Assembly (NCBI RefSeq): GCF_900156545.1
Contig: NZ_FTNW01000006.1
Coordinates: 62,001-126,000 of the forward strand
DNA length: 64,000 bases
Direction: 5' to 3'
Origin: Aquipseudomonas alcaligenes
GTDB lineage: Bacteria > Pseudomonadota > Gammaproteobacteria > Pseudomonadales > Pseudomonadaceae
In this document: positions 1-10,748 of the stretch, in pieces
Numbering within the stretch: position 1 is the first letter of the stretch
Layout: every line of letters starts with the position of its first letter
The notes under the pieces: generated by a model
Database searches by the model: none
The model's input: the letters and a program-made list of their open reading frames with translations, nothing else
Told to the model about the DNA's origin: nothing
Made by a program: the position numbers and the translations under genes

Positions 1-1
1 G

Positions 2-1438
2 GACGACGTGGCCGAGGCCTGTGTGCACGCAGCCCCGGCCGACCTGGCGCGCATTGGCTTTGCCGTAGCCCACGCCATCGACCCGAGCGCCCCGGCCGTG
101 ACCGGTCTGGACGCCGAGGCCGCCGAGCTCGTTCAGCTGATCGCCGAAGCCCTGCTGGCCGGCAAGCGTCCGCTGATCGTCAGCGGCGCCTCGCTGGGCG
201 AGAAGAGCATCATCGAAGCCGCCGCGAACATCGCCCAGGCCCTGAAGAACCGCGAGAAGAACGCCTCCATCAGCCTGGTGGTACCGGAAGCCAACAGCAT
301 GGGCCTGGCACTGCTTCTGGGTGAAGAGTTCGGTGGGAAGTCGGTAGACGCCGCGCTCGAAGCGCTGACCGCAGGCAATGCCGACGCCGTGATCGTGCTG
401 GAAAACGACCTGTACCGCCGCGCCGACGCCGCCAAGGTCGATGCCGCACTGGCCGCCGCCAAGGCGGTGATAGTCGCCGACCACCAGCAAACCGCTACCA
501 CCGCCAAGGCCCACCTGGTGCTGTCCGCATCCAGCTTCGCCGAAGGCGACGGCACCCTGGTCAGCCAGGAAGGCCGCGCCCAGCGCTTCTTCCAGGTGTT
601 CGAACCGAGCTACTACGACAGCAACATCCTCGTGCGCGAGGGCTGGCGCTGGATGCACGCGCTGCACAGCACCCTGCAGGGGAAGGCCGTGGACTGGACC
701 CAGCTGGACCAGGTCACCGAGGCTGTTGCCGCCAGCAGCTCCGTGCTGGCTGCGATCAAGGACGCCGCGCCGAGCGCCTCGTTCCGCATCAAAGGCCTGA
801 AACTGGCTCGCGAACCGCACCGCTATAGCGGCCGTACCGCCATGCGCGCCAACATCAGCGTGCACGAGCCGCGTCAGCCGCAGGATCAGGACTCCGCCTT
901 CGCCTTCTCCATGGAAGGCTATTCGGGCAGCAAGGAAGACCGTCAGCAGATTCCGTTCGCCTGGTCGCCGGGCTGGAACTCGCCGCAGGCCTGGAACAAG
1001 TTCCAGGACGAAGTCGGTGGTCATCTGCGCGCCGGTGATCCGGGTGTGCGTCTGATCGAGTCCCAGGGCAAGACCCTGGCCTGGTTCACCGTGCCGGGCG
1101 CCTTTGCCCCGGCCCAGGGCACCTGGCAGGTCGTACCGATGCATCACCTGTTCGGTAGCGAGGAGAACTCCTCGCGCGCCGCGCCGGTGCAGGAGCGCAT
1201 CCAGCCGGCCTACGTCGCCCTGGCCAAGGCCGAGGCCGAGCGCCTGGGTGTTAATGACGGCGCGCTGATCAGCCTGACCGTCGCCGGCCAAGCCCTGCGC
1301 CTGCCGGTGAAAGTCAGCGAAGACCTGGCCCTGGGCCTGGTCGGCCTGCCGGTCGGCTTCGCCGGCATCCCGGCGGCCATCGCCGGCGCGACAGCTACCG
1401 CTCTCGGTCTTGTAGGAACCCAGGAGGCCGCCCAATGA
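2..1438 (+). CDS. nuoG: NADH-quinone oxidoreductase subunit G, C-terminal part
   Basis: This is the C-terminal ~478 residues of NuoG, the large iron-sulfur subunit of the peripheral arm of respiratory complex I. The reading frame is open from base 2, so the true start lies upstream of the window, and the N-terminal iron-sulfur domains are not visible. What remains is the end of the molybdopterin-oxidoreductase-like domain (including the [19 protein letters not shown] stretch) and the C-terminal dinucleotide-binding-like domain. The stop overlaps the nuoH start as ATGA at 1435, indicating translational coupling. Identity is supported by the unbroken nuoH-N series downstream. NuoG proteins are about 900 residues, so roughly half is missing. 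Confidence 0.93.
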   Translation, partial: DDVAEACVHAAPADLARIGFAVAHAIDPSAPAVTGLDAEAAELVQLIAEALLAGKRPLIVSGASLGEKSIIEAAANIAQALKNREKNASISLVVPEANSMGLALLLGEEFGGKSVDAALEALTAGNADAVIVLENDLYRRADAAKVDAALAAAKAVIVADHQQTATTAKAHLVLSASSFAEGDGTLVSQEGRAQRFFQVFEPSYYDSNILVREGWRWMHALHSTLQGKAVDWTQLDQVTEAVAASSSVLAAIKDAAPSASFRIKGLKLAREPHRYSGRTAMRANISVHEPRQPQDQDSAFAFSMEGYSGSKEDRQQIPFAWSPGWNSPQAWNKFQDEVGGHLRAGDPGVRLIESQGKTLAWFTVPGAFAPAQGTWQVVPMHHLFGSEENSSRAAPVQERIQPAYVALAKAEAERLGVNDGALISLTVAGQALRLPVKVSEDLALGLVGLPVGFAGIPAAIAGATATALGLVGTQEAAQ

Positions 1439-2427
1439 GCTGGCTGACGCCCGAACTGATCGACGTCATCGTCGCCGTCCTGAAGGCCATCGTCATCCTG
1501 CTGGTGGTGGTGGTCTGCGGTGCGCTGCTGAGCTTCATCGAGCGCCGCCTGCTGGGCTGGTGGCAGGACCGCTATGGTCCGAACCGCGTGGGCCCGTTCG
1601 GCATGTTCCAGATCGCCGCCGACATGATCAAGATGTTCTTCAAGGAGGACTGGACCCCACCGTTCGCCGACAAGTTCATCTTCATGCTGGCGCCGATGAT
1701 CGCCTTCGCCGCCATGCTGATGGCCTTCGCCATCATCCCCATCACGCCGTCCTGGGGCGTGGCGGACCTGAACATCGGCATCTTGTTCTTCTTCGCCATG
1801 GCCGGTCTGTCGGTGTACGCCGTGCTGTTCGCCGGCTGGTCGAGCAACAACAAATTCGCCCTGCTCGGCAGCCTGCGTGCCTCGGCCCAGACCATCTCCT
1901 ACGAGGTGTTCCTGGCCCTGGCGCTGATGGGCATCGTCGCCCAGGTTGGCTCGTTCAACATGCGCGACATCGTCGACTACCAGGCCGAAAACCTGTGGTT
2001 CATCATTCCGCAGTTCTTCGGCTTCTGTACCTTCTTCATCGCCGGCGTCGCCGTGACCCACCGTCACCCGTTCGACCAGCCGGAAGCAGAGCAGGAGCTG
2101 GCCGACGGTTACCACATCGAATATGCCGGCATGAAATGGGGCATGTTCTTCGTCGGCGAGTACATCGGCATCGTGACCATCTCGGCCTTGCTGGTGACCC
2201 TGTTCTTCGGCGGCTGGCACGGCCCGTTCGGCATCCTGCCGCAGATCCCGTTCTTCTGGTTCGCCCTGAAAACCTGCTTCTTCATCATGATCTTCATCCT
2301 GCTGCGCGCGTCGATTCCGCGCCCGCGGTATGACCAGGTCATGGCGTTCAGCTGGAAGTTCTGCCTGCCGCTGACTCTGATCAACCTGCTGGTGACCGGC
2401 GCGCTCGTGCTGGCCTCGGCCCAGTAA
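1435..2427 (+). CDS. nuoH: NADH-quinone oxidoreductase subunit H
   Basis: NuoH is the membrane subunit that joins the quinone site to the proton-pumping arm of complex I. The 330-residue product has about eight hydrophobic segments. It carries the conserved [20 protein letters not shown] loop after the first helix and the acidic [15 protein letters not shown] loop that lines the quinone cavity. Length is normal for the family. The ATG overlaps the nuoG stop by 4 bp, and nuoI follows after 12 bp with a GGAG site. Confidence 0.97.
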   Translation: MSWLTPELIDVIVAVLKAIVILLVVVVCGALLSFIERRLLGWWQDRYGPNRVGPFGMFQIAADMIKMFFKEDWTPPFADKFIFMLAPMIAFAAMLMAFAIIPITPSWGVADLNIGILFFFAMAGLSVYAVLFAGWSSNNKFALLGSLRASAQTISYEVFLALALMGIVAQVGSFNMRDIVDYQAENLWFIIPQFFGFCTFFIAGVAVTHRHPFDQPEAEQELADGYHIEYAGMKWGMFFVGEYIGIVTISALLVTLFFGGWHGPFGILPQIPFFWFALKTCFFIMIFILLRASIPRPRYDQVMAFSWKFCLPLTLINLLVTGALVLASAQ

Positions 2428-2439
2428 GGAGAAACACAC

Positions 2440-2988
2440 ATGCTCAAGTACATCTGGGACGTGGTGCACGGCACCTGGACCCAACTGCGCAGCCTGGTCA
2501 TGGTCTTCAGCCATGGCTTCCGCAAGCGCGACACCCTGCAGTATCCGGAAGAACCGGTGTACCTGCCGCCGCGCTACCGCGGCCGCATCGTGCTGACGCG
2601 CGACCCCGACGGCGAGGAGCGCTGCGTAGCGTGCAACCTGTGCGCCGTGGCCTGCCCGGTGGGCTGCATCTCGCTGCAGAAGGCCGAGACCGAGGACGGT
2701 CGCTGGTACCCTGAGTTCTTCCGCATCAACTTCTCGCGCTGCATCTTCTGCGGCCTGTGCGAGGAAGCCTGCCCGACCACCGCCATCCAGCTCACCCCGG
2801 ACTTCGAGATGGGCGAGTTCAAGCGCCAGGACCTGGTCTACGAGAAGGAAGACCTGCTGATCAGCGGGCCGGGCAAGAACCCGGACTACAACTTCTACCG
2901 CGTCTCCGGCATGGCCATTGCCGGCAAACCGAAAGGCGCCGCGCAGAGCGAAGCCGAACCGATCAACGTCAAAGGCCTGCTGCCCTGA
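2440..2988 (+). CDS. nuoI: NADH-quinone oxidoreductase subunit I (2x 4Fe-4S ferredoxin)
   Basis: NuoI carries the N6a and N6b tetranuclear clusters that pass electrons towards the quinone site. Two typical 4Fe-4S ferredoxin motifs are visible: C62-x2-C65-x2-C68-x3-C72 followed by P, and C101-x2-C104-x2-C107-x3-C111 followed by P. The 182-residue length matches proteobacterial NuoI. A GGAG ribosome-binding site lies just ahead of the ATG. The gene is inside the nuo operon, between nuoH and nuoJ. Confidence 0.97.
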   Translation: MLKYIWDVVHGTWTQLRSLVMVFSHGFRKRDTLQYPEEPVYLPPRYRGRIVLTRDPDGEERCVACNLCAVACPVGCISLQKAETEDGRWYPEFFRINFSRCIFCGLCEEACPTTAIQLTPDFEMGEFKRQDLVYEKEDLLISGPGKNPDYNFYRVSGMAIAGKPKGAAQSEAEPINVKGLLP

Positions 2989-2998
2989 GGAGAGGATG

Positions 2999-3508
2999 AT
3001 GGAGTTTGCGTTCTACCTCGCCGCGGGCGTTGCCGTGGCCTCTACAGTGATGGTCATTACCGGGACCAATCCGGTACATGCCCTGCTGAACCTGATCGTT
3101 TCCCTGCTGGCCGTGGCCTGCACGTTCTTCGCCCTGGGTGCGCCGTTTGCCGGAGCCCTGGAGATCATTGTCTATGCGGGCGCCATCATGGTGCTGTTCG
3201 TCTTCGTGGTGATGATGCTCAACCTCGGCCCGGCTGCTTCCGAACAGGAAAAACAGTGGCTGAAACCCGGCATCTGGACCGGCCCGGCGATTCTTTCCCT
3301 GCTGCTGCTGGGACAATTGCTGTACGCCCTGTTCGCCACCCCGAGCGGCGCCGCCATCGGCCTTGAAACCGTGGATGCCAAGGCCGTCGGCATCCGCCTG
3401 TTCGGCCCCTACCTGCTGGTAGTCGAGCTGGCCTCCATGCTGCTGCTCGCCGCCCTGGTCGCTGCCTACCACCTGGGCCGCCACGAAGCCAAGGAGCCCA
3501 CCGCATGA
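2999..3508 (+). CDS. nuoJ: NADH-quinone oxidoreductase subunit J
   Basis: NuoJ is a small membrane subunit of complex I with five expected helices. The 169-residue product starts MEFAFY and contains the conserved [14 protein letters not shown] and [23 protein letters not shown] segments; the latter is the helix with the pi-bulge known in this family. Two ATG codons lie side by side at 2996 and 2999. I chose 2999 because Pseudomonas NuoJ begins MEF and the GGAGAGG site is then better placed. The stop overlaps the nuoK start as ATGA at 3505. Confidence 0.95.
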   Translation: MEFAFYLAAGVAVASTVMVITGTNPVHALLNLIVSLLAVACTFFALGAPFAGALEIIVYAGAIMVLFVFVVMMLNLGPAASEQEKQWLKPGIWTGPAILSLLLLGQLLYALFATPSGAAIGLETVDAKAVGIRLFGPYLLVVELASMLLLAALVAAYHLGRHEAKEPTA

Positions 3509-3813
3509 ATGCCATTCCTCTGGAACACGGCCTGGCGCTGGCCGCTGTGCTGTTCAGCCTGGGCCTGATCGGCCTGATGGTGCGCCGCAACATCCTCTTC
3601 GTGCTCATGAGCCTGGAAGTGATGATGAACGCCACCGCCCTCGCCTTCGTCGTCGCCGGCAGCCGCTGGGTGCAGCCTGACGGCCAGGTGATGTTCATTC
3701 TGGTGATCACCCTGGCAGCCGCCGAGGCCAGCATCGGCCTGGCGATCCTGCTGCAGCTGTATCGCCGCTTCAACACCCTCGATGTCGACGCTGCCAGCGA
3801 GATGCGCGGATGA
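3505..3813 (+). CDS. nuoK: NADH-quinone oxidoreductase subunit K
   Basis: NuoK is a three-helix, MrpC-like subunit of the proton-translocating arm. The 102-residue product has the conserved glutamate in the second helix ([14 protein letters not shown]) and a second acidic residue in the third helix ([12 protein letters not shown]). It is coupled by 4-bp overlaps to nuoJ upstream and to nuoL downstream. Length is normal. Confidence 0.97.
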   Translation: MNAIPLEHGLALAAVLFSLGLIGLMVRRNILFVLMSLEVMMNATALAFVVAGSRWVQPDGQVMFILVITLAAAEASIGLAILLQLYRRFNTLDVDAASEMRG

Positions 3814-5657
3814 ACCTTCTATTCCTCACCCTCCTTTTCCCGCTGCTCGGCTGGTTCCTGCTGGCCTTCTCCCGCGGGCGTCTCTCGGAAAACACCGCAG
3901 CCCTGATCGGCGTCGGCTCGGTCGGCCTGGCCGCCCTGAGTGCAGCCTGGGTCATCCTGCAGTTCCTCAGCCTGCCGGCGGGCGGTGTCTACACCCAGAC
4001 GCTGTGGCAGTGGATGAGCGTCGGCAACCTGGCGCCGAGCTTCACCCTGCACCTGGACGGCCTGTCGGCCACCATGCTCGGTGTGGTCACCGGCGTCGGC
4101 TTCCTGATCCACCTGTTCGCCAGCTGGTACATGCGCGGTGAAGAGGGCTACTCGCGTTTCTTCGCCTATACCAACCTGTTCATCTTCAGCATGTTGCTGC
4201 TGGTACTTGGCGACAACCTGCTGGTGCTGTTCTTCGGCTGGGAAGGTGTGGGCCTGTGCTCGTACCTGCTGATCGGCTTCTATTACAAGCACGTGCCCAA
4301 CGGTAACGCGGCGCTCAAGGCGTTCATCGTCACCCGCATCGGCGACGTGTTCCTGATGATCGGCCTGTTCCTGCTGTTCCTCAACCTCGGCACCCTGAAT
4401 ATCCAGGAGCTGATGGTGCTGGCGCCGCAGAAGTACGTGGCCGGCGATACCTGGCTATGGTTCGCCACCCTGATGCTGCTCGGCGGCGCAGTGGGCAAGT
4501 CCGCCCAGCTGCCGCTGCAGACCTGGCTGGCCGACGCCATGGCCGGTCCGACCCCGGTCTCTGCGCTGATTCACGCCGCGACCATGGTGACCGCGGGCGT
4601 GTACCTGATCGCCCGTACCCACGGCCTGTTCCTGCTGACCCCGGAGATTCTCGAGCTGGTCGGCATAGTCGGCGCCGTGACCCTGGTTCTGGCCGGCTTC
4701 GCCGCCCTAGTGCAGACCGACATCAAGCGCATCCTCGCCTACTCGACCATGAGCCAGATCGGCTATATGTTCCTCGCCCTCGGCGTGCAGGCCTGGGACG
4801 CGGCGATCTTCCACCTGATGACCCACGCCTTCTTCAAGGCCCTGCTGTTCCTCGCTTCCGGTGCGGTGATCCACGCCTGCCACCACGAGCAGAACATCTT
4901 CAAGATGGGCGGCCTGTGGAAGAAGCTGCCGCTGGCTTACGCCAGCTTCGTCGTCGGTGGCGCCGCCCTGGCCGCGCTACCACTGGTCACCGCCGGCTTC
5001 TACTCGAAGGACGAGATCCTCTGGGAAGCCTTCGCCAGTGGTCACAGCGAGCTGCTCTACGCCGGTCTGGCCGGTGCCTTCCTGACCTCGATCTACACCT
5101 TCCGCCTGATCTTCATCGCCTTCCATGGCGAGCAGAAGACCGAGGCCCATGCCGGTCATGGCCTGGCGCACAACCTGCCGCTGGCCACCCTGATCGTACT
5201 GTCGACCTTCGTCGGCGCGCTGATCACCCCGCCGCTGGCCGGTGTGCTGCCGCAGAGCATCGGTCACGCCGGTGGCGAGGCCAAGCACGGCCTGGAGATC
5301 GCCTCGGGCGCCATCGCTCTGGCCGGTATCCTGCTGGCCGCACTGCTATTCCTCGGCAAGCGCACCTTCGCCACGACCGTTGCACAGAGCGCCCCGGGCC
5401 GCTTCCTGTCGGCCTGGTGGTTCGCCGCCTGGGGCTTCGACTGGCTCTACGACAAACTGTTCGTCCAGCCCTACCTGCTGATCTGCCGTCTGCTCGGTCG
5501 CGACCCGATCGACCTGAGCATCGGCCTGGTGCCGCGCCTGGCCCGTGGCGGCAACGCCCTGCTGGCCCGCAGCCAGACCGGCCAGGTGCGCTGGTACGCC
5601 ACTTCGATCGCCGGGGGTGCCGTGCTGGTACTCGCCGCCCTCCTCTTTCTGAGTTAA
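3810..5657 (+). CDS. nuoL: NADH-quinone oxidoreductase subunit L
   Basis: NuoL is the distal antiporter-like proton-pumping subunit, related to MrpA. The 615-residue protein contains the [15 protein letters not shown] motif with the essential glutamate, the [32 protein letters not shown] region with the key lysine, and the [19 protein letters not shown] motif. The C-terminal part forms the long lateral helix and last membrane helix. It starts at an ATGA overlap with nuoK. The intergenic gap to nuoM is only 13 bp. Confidence 0.97.
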   Translation: MNLLFLTLLFPLLGWFLLAFSRGRLSENTAALIGVGSVGLAALSAAWVILQFLSLPAGGVYTQTLWQWMSVGNLAPSFTLHLDGLSATMLGVVTGVGFLIHLFASWYMRGEEGYSRFFAYTNLFIFSMLLLVLGDNLLVLFFGWEGVGLCSYLLIGFYYKHVPNGNAALKAFIVTRIGDVFLMIGLFLLFLNLGTLNIQELMVLAPQKYVAGDTWLWFATLMLLGGAVGKSAQLPLQTWLADAMAGPTPVSALIHAATMVTAGVYLIARTHGLFLLTPEILELVGIVGAVTLVLAGFAALVQTDIKRILAYSTMSQIGYMFLALGVQAWDAAIFHLMTHAFFKALLFLASGAVIHACHHEQNIFKMGGLWKKLPLAYASFVVGGAALAALPLVTAGFYSKDEILWEAFASGHSELLYAGLAGAFLTSIYTFRLIFIAFHGEQKTEAHAGHGLAHNLPLATLIVLSTFVGALITPPLAGVLPQSIGHAGGEAKHGLEIASGAIALAGILLAALLFLGKRTFATTVAQSAPGRFLSAWWFAAWGFDWLYDKLFVQPYLLICRLLGRDPIDLSIGLVPRLARGGNALLARSQTGQVRWYATSIAGGAVLVLAALLFLS

Positions 5658-5670
5658 GGAAAACAGCCTG

Positions 5671-7200
5671 ATGATTCTCCCCTGGCTAATCCTGATTCCC
5701 TTCATCGGTGGCCTGCTGTGCTGGCAGACCGAGCGCTTCGGCAACACGCTGCCGCGCTGGATCGCCCTGCTGACCATGGGTCTGCTTTTCGGCCTCGGCC
5801 TGTGGCTGTGGGCCAGCGCCGACTTCAGCCTGGCCCCGGCCCCCGGCGCCGAGCTGGCCTGGGCCGCCGAGTTCCAGGTGCAGTGGATCGAGCGCCTCGG
5901 CATCAGCATCCACCTCGGCCTCGACGGTCTCTCGGTGCTGATGATCGTCCTCACCGGTCTGCTCGGCGTGCTGTCGGTGCTGTGCTCGTGGAACGAAATC
6001 CAGAACCGCGTCGGCTTCTTCCACCTCAACCTGATGTGGATCCTCGGCGGCGTGGTCGGCGTGTTCCTCGCCATCGACCTGTTCCTGTTCTTCTTCTTCT
6101 GGGAAATGATGCTGGTGCCGATGTATTTCCTCATCGCGCTCTGGGGTCACAGCGGCAGCAAGGGTCACTCGCGGATCAACGCCGCCACCAAGTTCTTCAT
6201 CTTCACCCAGGCCAGTGGCCTGATCATGCTGGTGGCGATCCTCGCCCTGGTGCTGATCAACTACAACGCCACCGGCGTGCTGACCTTCAACTACGAAGAC
6301 CTGCTCAAGACCCAGCTGCCGGCCGGTACCGAGTACCTGCTGATGCTCGGTTTCTTCGCCGCCTTCGCCGTGAAGTTCCCGGTGGTACCGGTGCACTCCT
6401 GGCTGCCGGATGCTCACGCCCAGGCGCCGACGGCCGGCTCCGTTGACCTCGCCGGCATCCTGCTGAAAACCGCCGCCTACGGCCTGATGCGCTTCGCCCT
6501 GCCACTGTTCCCCAATGCCTCGGCCGAGTTCGCACCGATCGCCATGTGGCTCGGTGTATTCGCCATCGCCTATGGCGCCTTCCTGTCATTCGCGCAGACC
6601 GACATCAAGCGCCTGGTGGCTTACTCCAGCGTGTCGCACATGGGCTTCGTGCTGATCGCCATCTACTCCGGCAGCCACATCGCCCTGCAGGGCGCCGTGG
6701 TGCAGATGATGGCTCACGGCCTGTCCGCTGCCGCGCTGTTCATCCTCTGCGGCCAGCTCTACGAGCGCCTGCACACCCGTGACATGCGCGAAATGGGCGG
6801 TATCTGGGCGCGCCTGCCCTGGCTGCCGGCGCTGAGTCTGTTCTTCGCTGCCGCCGCGCTCGGCCTGCCGGGTACCGGCAACTTCGTCGGCGAGTTCCTG
6901 ATCCTGATCGGCAGCTTCCCGGCGGCTCCCTGGGTCGTGGTGCTGGCCGCCTGCGGTCTGGTGCTGGGGTCGGTCTACTCGCTGGCGATGATCCACCGCG
7001 CCTACTTCGGCCCGGCCAAGTCCGAGGCACCGCTGCAGGCCATGAAGGCTCGCGAGCTGTACATGGTGCTGGGCCTGGCCGTGCTGCTGATCCTGCTCGG
7101 CGTCTACCCGCAACCGGTGCTCGACACCTCCGCCGCCAGCATGCACGGCGTGCAGCAGTGGTTCAGCGGTGCCCTCACTCAACTCGCTTCGGTCCGGTAA
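5671..7200 (+). CDS. nuoM: NADH-quinone oxidoreductase subunit M
   Basis: NuoM is the middle antiporter-like proton-pumping subunit of complex I. The 509-residue protein has the FFFWEMMLVPMYFLI helix with the conserved glutamate, the KFPVVPVHSWLPDAHAQAPTAGSV motif and the QTDIKRLVAYSSVSHMGFV motif. It is preceded by TAAGGA 10 bp ahead of the ATG and followed after 9 bp by nuoN. No defect is visible. Confidence 0.97.
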   Translation: MILPWLILIPFIGGLLCWQTERFGNTLPRWIALLTMGLLFGLGLWLWASADFSLAPAPGAELAWAAEFQVQWIERLGISIHLGLDGLSVLMIVLTGLLGVLSVLCSWNEIQNRVGFFHLNLMWILGGVVGVFLAIDLFLFFFFWEMMLVPMYFLIALWGHSGSKGHSRINAATKFFIFTQASGLIMLVAILALVLINYNATGVLTFNYEDLLKTQLPAGTEYLLMLGFFAAFAVKFPVVPVHSWLPDAHAQAPTAGSVDLAGILLKTAAYGLMRFALPLFPNASAEFAPIAMWLGVFAIAYGAFLSFAQTDIKRLVAYSSVSHMGFVLIAIYSGSHIALQGAVVQMMAHGLSAAALFILCGQLYERLHTRDMREMGGIWARLPWLPALSLFFAAAALGLPGTGNFVGEFLILIGSFPAAPWVVVLAACGLVLGSVYSLAMIHRAYFGPAKSEAPLQAMKARELYMVLGLAVLLILLGVYPQPVLDTSAASMHGVQQWFSGALTQLASVR

Positions 7201-7209
7201 TCACGCGCT

Positions 7210-8688
7210 ATGGAACTGACGACTCAACACTTCATCGCGCTGCTGCCGCTGCTGGTCACCAGCGCCACCATCATCGTGGTGATGCTCGCCATCGCGTGGA
7301 AACGCAACCACGCCATGACCTTCATCCTCTCGGTGCTGGGATTGAACCTGGCATTGCTGTCGATCATCCCGGCTCTGGGCGTGACGCCCATAGAAGTCAC
7401 CCCGCTGCTGCTGGTGGACAAGTTCGCCTGCTACTACATGGCGCTGGTGCTGGCCGCCACGCTGGCCTGCACCACGCTGGTCCATGCCTACCTGGGCGGA
7501 GAATCCGGCAGGCAGGGCTACCCGGGCAACCGCGAAGAGCTGTACCTGCTGATCCTGCTGTCCGCCCTGGGTGGCCTGGTCCTGGTCAGCGCGCAACACC
7601 TGGCCGGCCTGTTCATTGGCCTGGAACTGCTGTCGGTACCCACCTACGGCATGATCGCCTACGCCTTCTTCAACAAGCGCTCACTGGAAGCCGGCATCAA
7701 GTACATGGTGCTGTCTGCTGCGGGTTCGGCCTTCCTGCTGTTCGGCATGGCCCTGCTCTACGCCGAGTCCGGCAGCCTGAGTTTCGCCGGCATCGGCGCC
7801 AAACTGGCCGCCGATGGCCTGCCGAGTCTGATCGCTCAGGTCGGCGTCGGCATGATGCTGATCGGCCTGGCCTTCAAGCTGTCGCTGGTGCCTTTCCACC
7901 TCTGGACCCCGGACGTCTACGAGGGTGCCCCGGCACCGGTCGCCGCCTTCCTGGCCACCGCCAGCAAGGTCGCCGTGTTTGCCGTGCTGCTGCGCCTGTA
8001 TCAGATCTCCCCGGTCACCGCCGGCGGCTGGCTGGAGGGCATGCTGAGTGCCCTGGCCATCGCCTCGATACTGTTCGGCAACCTGCTGGCACTGCTGCAG
8101 AGCAATCTCAAGCGCCTGCTCGGCTACTCCTCGATCGCCCACTTCGGCTACCTGCTGATCGCCTTGATCGCCAGCAAGGGCCTGGCCGTGGAAGCCATCG
8201 GCGTGTACCTGGCCACCTATGTGCTGACCAGCCTGGGCGCGTTCGGCGTGATCACCCTGATGTCCACGCCCTATAGCGGCCGCGATGCCGATGCCTTGTA
8301 CGAGTACCGCGGCCTGTTCTGGCGCCGTCCGTACCTCACCGCCGTACTGACCGTGATGATGCTGTCGCTGGCCGGTATTCCGCTGACTGCCGGTTTCATC
8401 GGCAAGTTCTACGTGGTCGCCGCCGGTGTGCAGGCACAACAGTGGTGGCTGCTGGGCGCCATGATCCTGGGTAGCGCCATTGGCGTTTACTACTACCTGC
8501 GCGTGATGGTCACCATGTTCCTCGCCGAACCGAACCTCAAGCGCCACGATGCGCCGTTCAACTGGGGCCAGCGCGCCGGCGGCATCATGCTGCTGGTTGT
8601 CGGTCTGCTCGCCTTCGTGCTCGGTGTCTACCCGCAGCCGCTGCTGGAACTGGTGCAGCAGGCCGGGCTGGTAGCGGTCGCCCACTAA
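7210..8688 (+). CDS. nuoN: NADH-quinone oxidoreductase subunit N
   Basis: NuoN is the proximal antiporter-like subunit and the last gene of the nuo operon. The 492-residue protein has the [15 protein letters not shown] helix with the conserved glutamate, the [32 protein letters not shown] motif and the [18 protein letters not shown] motif. The ATG at 7210 lies 9 bp after the nuoM stop, with only a weak ribosome-binding site, so translation may depend on coupling. A strong terminator follows within 20 bp of the stop. Confidence 0.96.
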   Translation: MELTTQHFIALLPLLVTSATIIVVMLAIAWKRNHAMTFILSVLGLNLALLSIIPALGVTPIEVTPLLLVDKFACYYMALVLAATLACTTLVHAYLGGESGRQGYPGNREELYLLILLSALGGLVLVSAQHLAGLFIGLELLSVPTYGMIAYAFFNKRSLEAGIKYMVLSAAGSAFLLFGMALLYAESGSLSFAGIGAKLAADGLPSLIAQVGVGMMLIGLAFKLSLVPFHLWTPDVYEGAPAPVAAFLATASKVAVFAVLLRLYQISPVTAGGWLEGMLSALAIASILFGNLLALLQSNLKRLLGYSSIAHFGYLLIALIASKGLAVEAIGVYLATYVLTSLGAFGVITLMSTPYSGRDADALYEYRGLFWRRPYLTAVLTVMMLSLAGIPLTAGFIGKFYVVAAGVQAQQWWLLGAMILGSAIGVYYYLRVMVTMFLAEPNLKRHDAPFNWGQRAGGIMLLVVGLLAFVLGVYPQPLLELVQQAGLVAVAH

Positions 8689-8707
8689 GCATCGGAAGCC
8701 AACGAAG

Positions 8708-8731
8708 AACCCGGCCCAGGCCGGGTTTTTT
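8708..8731 (+). terminator. Rho-independent terminator of the nuo operon
   Basis: A GC-rich stem AACCCGGCC / GGCCGGGTT with a 2-4 base loop is followed directly by a run of six T. It lies 19 bp after the nuoN stop and should end the nuo transcript. Confidence 0.9.
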
Positions 8732-8755
8732 CTGTCCATCGAACTATTGGCGAGG

Positions 8756-8809
8756 CGTAGCCCGGATGAAATCCGGGTAGTTGGGCTCCCGGATTTCATC
8801 CGGGCTACG
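8756..8809. repeat. REPIN: two inverted GTAG-type REP elements
   Basis: A 21-base unit at 8757-8777 (GTAG followed by the hairpin CCCGGAT-GAA-ATCCGGG) is repeated exactly in inverted orientation at 8788-8808. The spacer is 10 bp. A GTAG tetranucleotide next to a small hairpin is the hallmark of Pseudomonas REP sequences mobilised by RAYT (TnpA-REP) transposases. An inverted pair is a REPIN. No RAYT gene lies in this window. Confidence 0.85.
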
Positions 8810-8837
8810 TTGCTAAGCTCCGCCAGCACACAAATAG

Positions 8838-8858
8838 CCCGGCTCAGGCCGGTTTTTT
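8838..8858 (+). terminator. Second terminator-like hairpin after the nu operon REPIN
   Basis: The stem CCGGC / GCCGG has the loop TCAG and is followed by six T. It resembles the nuo terminator at 8708 in sequence (both carry CCGG-C...GGCCGG-TTTTTT), and may be a decayed duplicate or a back-up terminator. The nearest upstream coding sequence is nuoN, about 150 bp away. Confidence 0.55.
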
Positions 8859-8880
8859 ATGGGCTGGCTCCCGGCACAGG

Positions 8881-8930
8881 CGCGAACACAGTTCGCGAAG
8901 CAGCCGTAGCCTGGAGGATGTCCGGGCTAC
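8881..8930. repeat. Short hairpin plus degenerate REP copy
   Basis: CGCGAAC-ACA-GTTCGCG at 8881-8897 is a perfect 7-bp stem. At 8906-8930 lies GTAGCCTGG...TCCGGGCTAC, which looks like a diverged copy of the REP unit at 8757, still bounded by GTAG and CTAC. No gene lies here. Confidence 0.6.
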
Positions 8931-8953
8931 CCGACTGAGCTACCGCAACAGAC

Positions 8954-8985
8954 AGAACAAGGGCGCCCATGGGCGCCCTTGTTCT
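8954..8985 (-). terminator. Perfect 15-bp hairpin, terminator for the minus-strand chemoreceptor
   Basis: AGAACAAGGGCGCCC is followed after AT by its exact reverse complement. On the minus strand it comes 13 bp after the stop of the chemoreceptor gene that ends at 8998, and its descending arm ends in TTGTTCT. It should stop that transcript, and it may work in both directions. Confidence 0.75.
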
Positions 8986-8997
8986 TTGCGTAGGTAC

Positions 8998-10680
8998 TCA
9001 GATACGGAACTGTCGCACCAGCGCCCCCAGGCGCTCGCCCAGGCCGGCCAGGCTGCGCGAAGTCTCGGCGCCTTGACGGGTTTCGTCCGCCACGCTTTCC
9101 ACCGCCACGGCGATCTGATGCACGCTGCGGTTGATCTCCTCGGCCACCGCCGTCTGCTCCTCGGCGGCGCTGGCGATCTGCGCGTTCATCGCATTGATGG
9201 TGCCGATCAGCTGGGCGATGGCATCCAGCGAAGCACCGGCCTGATTGGCCTGTTCGCTGGTGATCTCGCCGGCATCGCTGGAGCGGCGCATGGCGGTGAC
9301 GGCGTCGCGGGTACCGCCCTGCAGGCGATCGATCATGCCCTGGATTTCCTGGGTGCTCTGCTGGGTACGGCTGGCCAGCGCACGCACCTCATCGGCGACC
9401 ACGGCAAAGCCGCGCCCGGCCTCGCCGGCACGAGCGGCCTCGATGGCGGCGTTGAGCGCCAGCAGGTTGGTCTGCTCGGCAATGGAGCGAATCACGTCGA
9501 GCACGCTGACAATCGACTGTACGTCCTGCTGCAGGTTGTCCAGTGACACGCCACTCTCGCGGATATCCTCGACCAGCGCGTGAATGCGATCGATGCTGCC
9601 ATCGACCACCTTCTTCGCCGCCTGTCCCTCACTGTCGGTCTGTTGCGCAGCTTCGGCCGCGCCCTGGGCACTGCGCGCCACCTCGTGGGCAGCAGCGGAC
9701 ATCTCGTTGATCGCCGTGGCCACCTGGTCGGTCTCGTGGCGCTGGCGCTCCATGGCCTGCTCGGAGCGCTGTGCCTGCGCCGCCACCTCACCGACCAGAC
9801 CGGTCAGCTGGGTGGTCATCTCGGCAATCTGCCGCACCAGACCATGAATCTTCTCGACGAAGCGGTTGAAGGAGCCGGCCAACTCGCCCAACTCGTCCTG
9901 GCTGGCCACCGGCAGGCGACGAGTCAGATCACCTTCGCCGGCGGCGATATCGTCCAGGTTGGCCTTGATCTGCTGCAGCGGTCGCAGGAAGGCATTGCTC
10001 AGGGTCAGGCCAACAACGCCGAACACCACCAGCATGATCACGGCAATCACCAGAATACTGGTCAGGATAGTGCTGACCCGCTCTTCGATAGCGGCCTCAA
10101 CCTCGGCGACCTGAGCCTCCACACCGTCCAGGTTAACCGCTGTACCCAGGGCAAGATCCCACTTGGGCAGGTAGTAGCTGTAGGCCAGTTTGGGAACCAG
10201 AACGCTCTCGTTGTTGGGCAGCGGCGAGCTGTACTGCACGTAGTTGCTGCCATCTTTGGCCACACGCACCAGTTCGTCGTTAACCCTCACGCCGTTGGGA
10301 TCCTGGCGGCCAGTGAAGCTCTTGCCGACATCCACAGGACTGTCGCCCCGGAACAGGCGGATAACCTGCGAGTCGTAGCCGAAGAAGTAGCTGTCCTTGC
10401 CGTATTTGATCTTGGAAAGGATGGCGATAGCCTGGTCGCGGCTGGCCATGTCGCCCTGAGCGGCACCATCGTAGAGAGCCTGAACGGAGCCCATGGCAAT
10501 CTGCATGTAGTGTTGCAGCTCGCGGCGACTCTCCTGCACGAGACGCTCACGCGTCTCCTTGACCTCGTCTTCGGCCAGATCAAGCAGGATCTTTGCCGCG
10601 GCTCCGCTGAGCACAACGGCAAACAGGATCACTGGCAGAAGTGCCAGCAACAGCATTTTGCTTTTTAGTGTGAGGCGCAT
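8998..10680 (-). CDS. Methyl-accepting chemotaxis protein, sCache sensor (CtpM-like)
   Basis: This is a 560-residue transmembrane chemoreceptor. The layout is TM1 (about 8-29), a periplasmic single-Cache type 2 domain (about 35-195, with the [15 protein letters not shown] segment), TM2 (about 204-228), HAMP and a cytoplasmic signalling domain. The hairpin tip carries [19 protein letters not shown], the CheW/CheA contact region. Its position beside nuo and a TlpQ-like receptor matches PA2652 (CtpM) of P. aeruginosa, the malate chemoreceptor, so a dicarboxylate ligand is plausible but not shown by sequence. There is no C-terminal CheR-binding pentapeptide. AGGAAAG precedes the ATG. Confidence 0.9.
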   Translation of the reverse strand: MRLTLKSKMLLLALLPVILFAVVLSGAAAKILLDLAEDEVKETRERLVQESRRELQHYMQIAMGSVQALYDGAAQGDMASRDQAIAILSKIKYGKDSYFFGYDSQVIRLFRGDSPVDVGKSFTGRQDPNGVRVNDELVRVAKDGSNYVQYSSPLPNNESVLVPKLAYSYYLPKWDLALGTAVNLDGVEAQVAEVEAAIEERVSTILTSILVIAVIMLVVFGVVGLTLSNAFLRPLQQIKANLDDIAAGEGDLTRRLPVASQDELGELAGSFNRFVEKIHGLVRQIAEMTTQLTGLVGEVAAQAQRSEQAMERQRHETDQVATAINEMSAAAHEVARSAQGAAEAAQQTDSEGQAAKKVVDGSIDRIHALVEDIRESGVSLDNLQQDVQSIVSVLDVIRSIAEQTNLLALNAAIEAARAGEAGRGFAVVADEVRALASRTQQSTQEIQGMIDRLQGGTRDAVTAMRRSSDAGEITSEQANQAGASLDAIAQLIGTINAMNAQIASAAEEQTAVAEEINRSVHQIAVAVESVADETRQGAETSRSLAGLGERLGALVRQFRI

Positions 10681-10716
10681 TGTCCTTTCCTCTGGAGAGC
10701 GTCTTTTCGAATAAGA

Positions 10717-10748
10717 AACGGGGCTGCCGTGTTATCGGCAGCCCCGTT
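10717..10748 (-). terminator. Terminator of the YuiF-like transporter
   Basis: A 13-bp stem AACGGGGCTGCCG / CGGCAGCCCCGTT with a 6-base loop lies between the stop of the transporter (10805) and the start of the chemoreceptor (10680). On the minus strand it ends in TTTCTT. The hairpin overlaps the candidate sigma-28 promoter of the downstream gene. Confidence 0.8.

Noticed and set aside
1210..2514. 434-residue minus-strand open frame across nuoG-nuoI
   Set aside because: It crosses three well-supported nuo genes and is rich in D, H, Q, E in low-complexity order, typical of an antisense shadow.
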